In this document: piece by piece, positions 12,847-15,629 of the stretch
Position numbering within the stretch: position 1 is the stretch's first letter
Layout: each line of letters starts with the position of its first letter
DNA from: Phascolarctobacterium succinatutens CAG:287
GTDB taxonomy: Bacteria > Bacillota > Negativicutes > Acidaminococcales > Acidaminococcaceae
Assembly (NCBI RefSeq): GCF_000434895.1
Contig: NZ_FR892799.1
Coordinates: 1-15,629, forward strand
Direction: 5' to 3'
Length of the DNA stretch: 15,629 nucleotides
Made by a program: the position numbers and the translations under genes
Notes under the pieces: model-generated
Databases searched by the model: none
Told to the model about the DNA's origin: nothing
Seen by the model: only the letters and a program-made list of their open reading frames with translations

Positions 12847-13797
12847 ATGTACAAAATTTTAAAAAGTACCGACCAAGGACTGGACGAGCTGGAGCTGGAG
12901 CATCTGGAAAAAGGCTACTGGCTTGACATAGTGGCTCCTTCTGTAGAAGAGCTGCAGGAAATAGCAGCAGCGACAAAAATCCAGATGGATTTTTTGAGTG
13001 CCGCACTGGACGAAGAAGAAAAATCCCGTATCGAAGTGGAAGATGACCAGATTCTGATTTTGGTCGATATTCCTTTTTTACGCAGCAATAAAGATTATGA
13101 CACCCTGCCTTTAGGCATCGTAGTAACCGAAGAAGGCATTGCCACTATCTGTTTGGAGCCTAACGCCGTAACTGCAGACTTTGGCACGCACAACAGCAAA
13201 ATGTTCAGCACCTTCAAAAAAACGCGCTTTTTGTTCCAGATTCTTTATAAATCCGCTACTCTCTATCTGAAATATATCCGTATCATCATCCGCCGTACGG
13301 ACGAACTGGAAATTCACCTGCGCCAGTCCATGGAAAACAGCGAGCTCTTCAACCTGCTTGATCTGCAAAAGTCCTTAACCTACTTTTCCACCTCTCTGCG
13401 CAGTAATTCCATTGTACTGGAAAGATTGCTGCGTCTGCGTAATGCGACGCAATCCCAGCATCTTATAAAAGTATACGAAGAAGATGAGGATTTGCTGGAC
13501 GATGTTATCATCGAATATAAGCAGGCTGTAGAAATGGTTGAAATGTACAGCCACATTCTTAACAGCATGATGGAAGTTTTTGCCAGCATCATCAGCAACA
13601 ACCTGAACCTGGTCATGAAATTTTTGGCATCCGTCACCATTATTTTGGCGATTCCTACACTCATCAGCGGTTTGTGGGGCATGAACGTACCTGTTCCCTT
13701 TGCGGAAAATCCCTTCGGGTTCCTTATCGTCATCAGTCTGGCGGCATGTATAGCCATCGGCACTGCCTTCCTGCTGTGGAAGAAAAGAATGTTCTGA
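12847..13797 (+). CDS. corA: CorA family magnesium/divalent cation transporter
   Basis: This 316-aa protein has the CorA layout: a large cytoplasmic alpha/beta N-terminal domain (1-250) with a long helix ending in the first transmembrane segment (about 255-276). The GMN signature (G278-M279-N280) follows in ISGLWGMNVPVPF, then a second helix (FGFLIVISLAACIAIGTAFLLW) and a basic C-terminus WKKRMF. CorA pentamers move Mg2+, sometimes Co2+ or Ni2+, into the cell. I chose the ATG at 12847 because AAAGGAGG lies about 10 nt upstream. The frame is open to 12736, but that extension is encoded by repeat unit D. The usual YGMN is WGMN here, as in several Bacillota members. Confidence 0.92.
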   Translation: MYKILKSTDQGLDELELEHLEKGYWLDIVAPSVEELQEIAAATKIQMDFLSAALDEEEKSRIEVEDDQILILVDIPFLRSNKDYDTLPLGIVVTEEGIATICLEPNAVTADFGTHNSKMFSTFKKTRFLFQILYKSATLYLKYIRIIIRRTDELEIHLRQSMENSELFNLLDLQKSLTYFSTSLRSNSIVLERLLRLRNATQSQHLIKVYEEDEDLLDDVIIEYKQAVEMVEMYSHILNSMMEVFASIISNNLNLVMKFLASVTIILAIPTLISGLWGMNVPVPFAENPFGFLIVISLAACIAIGTAFLLWKKRMF

Positions 13798-13806
13798 GGT
13801 TAGAAA

Positions 13807-14037
13807 ATGTCTAAAGTTACGCAAGAAAAACTGCTCGCCGGAATTATTTTCGGCGATACTGATAATGAAGAATATATTTACCTGCCCGGCGGCGAGGTTG
13901 GCAGCGAAGCGCCTCTTTGTGTGCTGGAACGCGGCGGCAGCCGCGAGGACCTGCCTCTTGAAGAAGCGGCACAGCAGGTTCATCGTCTTGCGCTGCGCCC
14001 CTGCGCTCATCCTCTGTGGGGCAAGCGTTCATACTAA
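13807..14037 (+). CDS. Small protein of unknown function (76 aa)
   Basis: The frame MSKVTQEKLLAGIIFGDTD to the end LWGKRSY lies 9 nt after the corA stop, with GAGG about 7 nt before the ATG. It is acidic in the middle (DTDNEEYIYLPGGEVGSEAP) and has no membrane helix or recognised motif; two cysteines. Its position between corA and the HerA-like ATPase gene, with short gaps, indicates one operon. I do not recognise it. Confidence 0.7.
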   Translation: MSKVTQEKLLAGIIFGDTDNEEYIYLPGGEVGSEAPLCVLERGGSREDLPLEEAAQQVHRLALRPCAHPLWGKRSY

Positions 14038-14065
14038 GTCTTAATGCCGCGAGGAGGAATGCAAG

Positions 14066-15629
14066 ATGTATATCCCTAAACTGCATAAAATCTGGCTTTG
14101 TCAAAATGACAAGGGCGGTATCTATATGTATCCCAAAATGGCAAATCGTCACGGCCTGATTGCCGGTGCTACCGGTACAGGCAAAACCGTTACGCTCAAA
14201 GTGCTGGCAGAAAGCTTCAGTGAAATGGGCGTACCTGTTTTTCTGGCTGATATCAAGGGCGACGTTTCCGGTATGTGCCTGCCCGGTGAGGACAGTGAAG
14301 GCTTCCGCAAGCGCTTAAGAAATAAGCTTGGGCTGGAAACGGAATGGAAATTTGCTGGTTATCCGGTACGCTTCTGGGACGTTTATGGCAAGGGCGGCAT
14401 TCCCGTACGCGCTACCGTTTCGGAAATGGGACCTGATTTGCTCAGCCGTCTGCTGGAGCTTAACGACACCCAAAGCGGCGTGATGAATATTGTTTTCCGC
14501 GTAGCAGACGACCAAGGCCTGCTGCTGTTGGATTTCAAGGATTTACGCAGCATGGTGCAATACGTCGGTGATAACGCAGCTCAGTTCAAGACCAGCTACG
14601 GCAACATTACTCCCGCCAGCATCGGTGCTATCCAACGCTCCTTACTGCGTCTGGAGGACCAGGGTGCGGATATTTTCTTTGGCGAACCGGCACTTGATAT
14701 CAAGGACTGGTTTGCTACGACAGAAGACGGCCGCGGTGTTATCAACCTGCTGCACGCTACCGAGCTTTTCCAACGCCCGCTGCTCTACTCCACCTTCCTG
14801 CTGTGGATGCTTTCCGAGCTCTACGAAATGATGCCGGAAGCAGGCGATTTGGATAAACCCAAGATGGTCTTTTTCTTTGACGAAGCACATCTGATTTTTA
14901 AGGATGCACCGCAATCCCTTTTGGATAAGATTGAGCAGATTGTCCGCCTCATCCGTTCCAAGGGCATCGGTATTTACTTTATCACCCAACAGCCGACCGA
15001 CGTACCGGAAAGCGTACTGGCACAGTTGGGCAACAAGCTGCAGCATGCACTGCGCGCCTACACTCCTAAAGAACGCAAGAGCCTTAAAGCTACCGCGCAA
15101 TCCTTCCGCGAAAACCCGGCATTAGACGCCGAAGCTGCCTTAGGCGAGCTTGGCACAGGCGAGGTTCTTGTTTCCACGTTGGACCCCGAAGGTATTCCTT
15201 CCATCGTACAGCGTGCCTATGTAATGCCGCCGCGCAGCTATCTTGGCGTGTGTGATGACGTCAAACGCCAACAGCTGATCAAAGACTGCCCGCTCTACAG
15301 CAAATATGCCGAAGCTGTTGACCGCGAATCCGCCTACGAGCTGCTGACACAAAAGGCAGAGGAGGCACAGGCGGAAGCCGAAGCGGCAGCGAAGGCTGAA
15401 GCTGAAGCGAAGGAAGCAGCGCTGAAAGCAAAAGAAGAAGCTAAACAGGCCAAGGAAGCTGAACGCGCCGCAAAAAATGCGGAACGTGAACGCATTGCAG
15501 CAGAGCGTGCTGCGCAAAGAAGCAGCGGCCGCCAAACCAAGGGCGTGTTGGACAAGGTATTTGACAGCGCCGTCAATTCCGCAACCCGTACAGTAGGCAG
15601 CCAAATTGATATGTACCCCCAATACTGGA
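14066..15629 (+). CDS. HerA-like DUF853 family ATPase, 3' end outside window
   Basis: 521 codons are visible and the frame is still open at the right edge. The protein is a bacterial HerA/FtsK-type P-loop ATPase of the DUF853 family, a putative DNA translocase/helicase of uncertain role. Walker A GATGTGKT is at 34-41, preceded by MANRHGLIA, and Walker B MVFFFDEAH is at 267-275. Sensor-like FITQQPTDVPESVLAQLGNKLQHALRAYTPKE and GELGTGEVLVSTLDPEG blocks follow. A charged Ala/Glu/Lys-rich, probably coiled-coil stretch occupies about 428-489, then a GVLDKVFDSAVNSATRTVGSQI tail that is usual near the family's C-terminus. The ATG at 14066 has GAGGAGG 8 nt upstream. It probably shares a transcript with corA and the 76-aa gene. 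Confidence 0.9.
   Translation, partial: MYIPKLHKIWLCQNDKGGIYMYPKMANRHGLIAGATGTGKTVTLKVLAESFSEMGVPVFLADIKGDVSGMCLPGEDSEGFRKRLRNKLGLETEWKFAGYPVRFWDVYGKGGIPVRATVSEMGPDLLSRLLELNDTQSGVMNIVFRVADDQGLLLLDFKDLRSMVQYVGDNAAQFKTSYGNITPASIGAIQRSLLRLEDQGADIFFGEPALDIKDWFATTEDGRGVINLLHATELFQRPLLYSTFLLWMLSELYEMMPEAGDLDKPKMVFFFDEAHLIFKDAPQSLLDKIEQIVRLIRSKGIGIYFITQQPTDVPESVLAQLGNKLQHALRAYTPKERKSLKATAQSFRENPALDAEAALGELGTGEVLVSTLDPEGIPSIVQRAYVMPPRSYLGVCDDVKRQQLIKDCPLYSKYAEAVDRESAYELLTQKAEEAQAEAEAAAKAEAEAKEAALKAKEEAKQAKEAERAAKNAERERIAAERAAQRSSGRQTKGVLDKVFDSAVNSATRTVGSQIDMYPQYW

Overview
The window looks like a chromosomal segment of an anaerobic Bacillota, most likely a gut member of the Negativicutes (Phascolarctobacterium/Acidaminococcaceae type). 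That placement is an inference from gene content: a two-subunit Fe-S serine dehydratase, a HutP-family protein, a TSCPD four-cysteine protein, a short Bacillota-type Orn/Lys/Arg decarboxylase and a Thermotoga-like SpeE. It rests on no database search. Most of the DNA has balanced composition. The stretch from about 5670 to 7480 is clearly AT-richer.

Layout, left to right. Positions 1-443 hold no gene but contain repeats: an 87-bp palindromic element, then about 2.5 units of a ~102-bp structured repeat ending at the speE stop codon. From 5114 down to 444 on the minus strand run ilvN, ilvB (acetolactate synthase), an Orn/Lys/Arg decarboxylase and speE. They form two transcription blocks, branched-chain amino acid synthesis and polyamine synthesis, separated by a hairpin/terminator that overlaps the decarboxylase promoter. 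Positions 5310-5665 hold terminators and a second, degenerate copy of the ilvB/decarboxylase junction. Next come two AT-rich minus-strand genes, an exported protein and a NERD/zinc-ribbon membrane protein. The 5385-7484 interval is bracketed by a near-perfect 50-bp direct repeat, and its right copy is the terminator of tRNA-Leu(UAG). A tRNA-His/Gln/Lys cluster follows, with a strong promoter.

From 12159 down to 8254 a minus-strand operon encodes a sodium:solute symporter, a HutP-family protein, SdaAB, SdaAA and RidA. This is a coherent amino-acid uptake and serine deamination unit with the enamine/imine-detoxifying enzyme at its end. Divergent from it on the plus strand are a TSCPD protein, then (after another copy of the ~102-bp structured repeat) CorA, a 76-aa orphan and a HerA-like DUF853 ATPase that runs off the right edge.

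The most interesting material is non-coding. The ~102-bp repeat occurs here in four copies (one truncated), and its arms show compensatory changes. A promoter-leader-start-codon segment is duplicated and now appears to drive a 15-codon terminated mini-transcript. A small AT-rich insert sits between direct repeats at a tRNA terminator. The symporter-hutP-sda leader is rich in UAG triplets.
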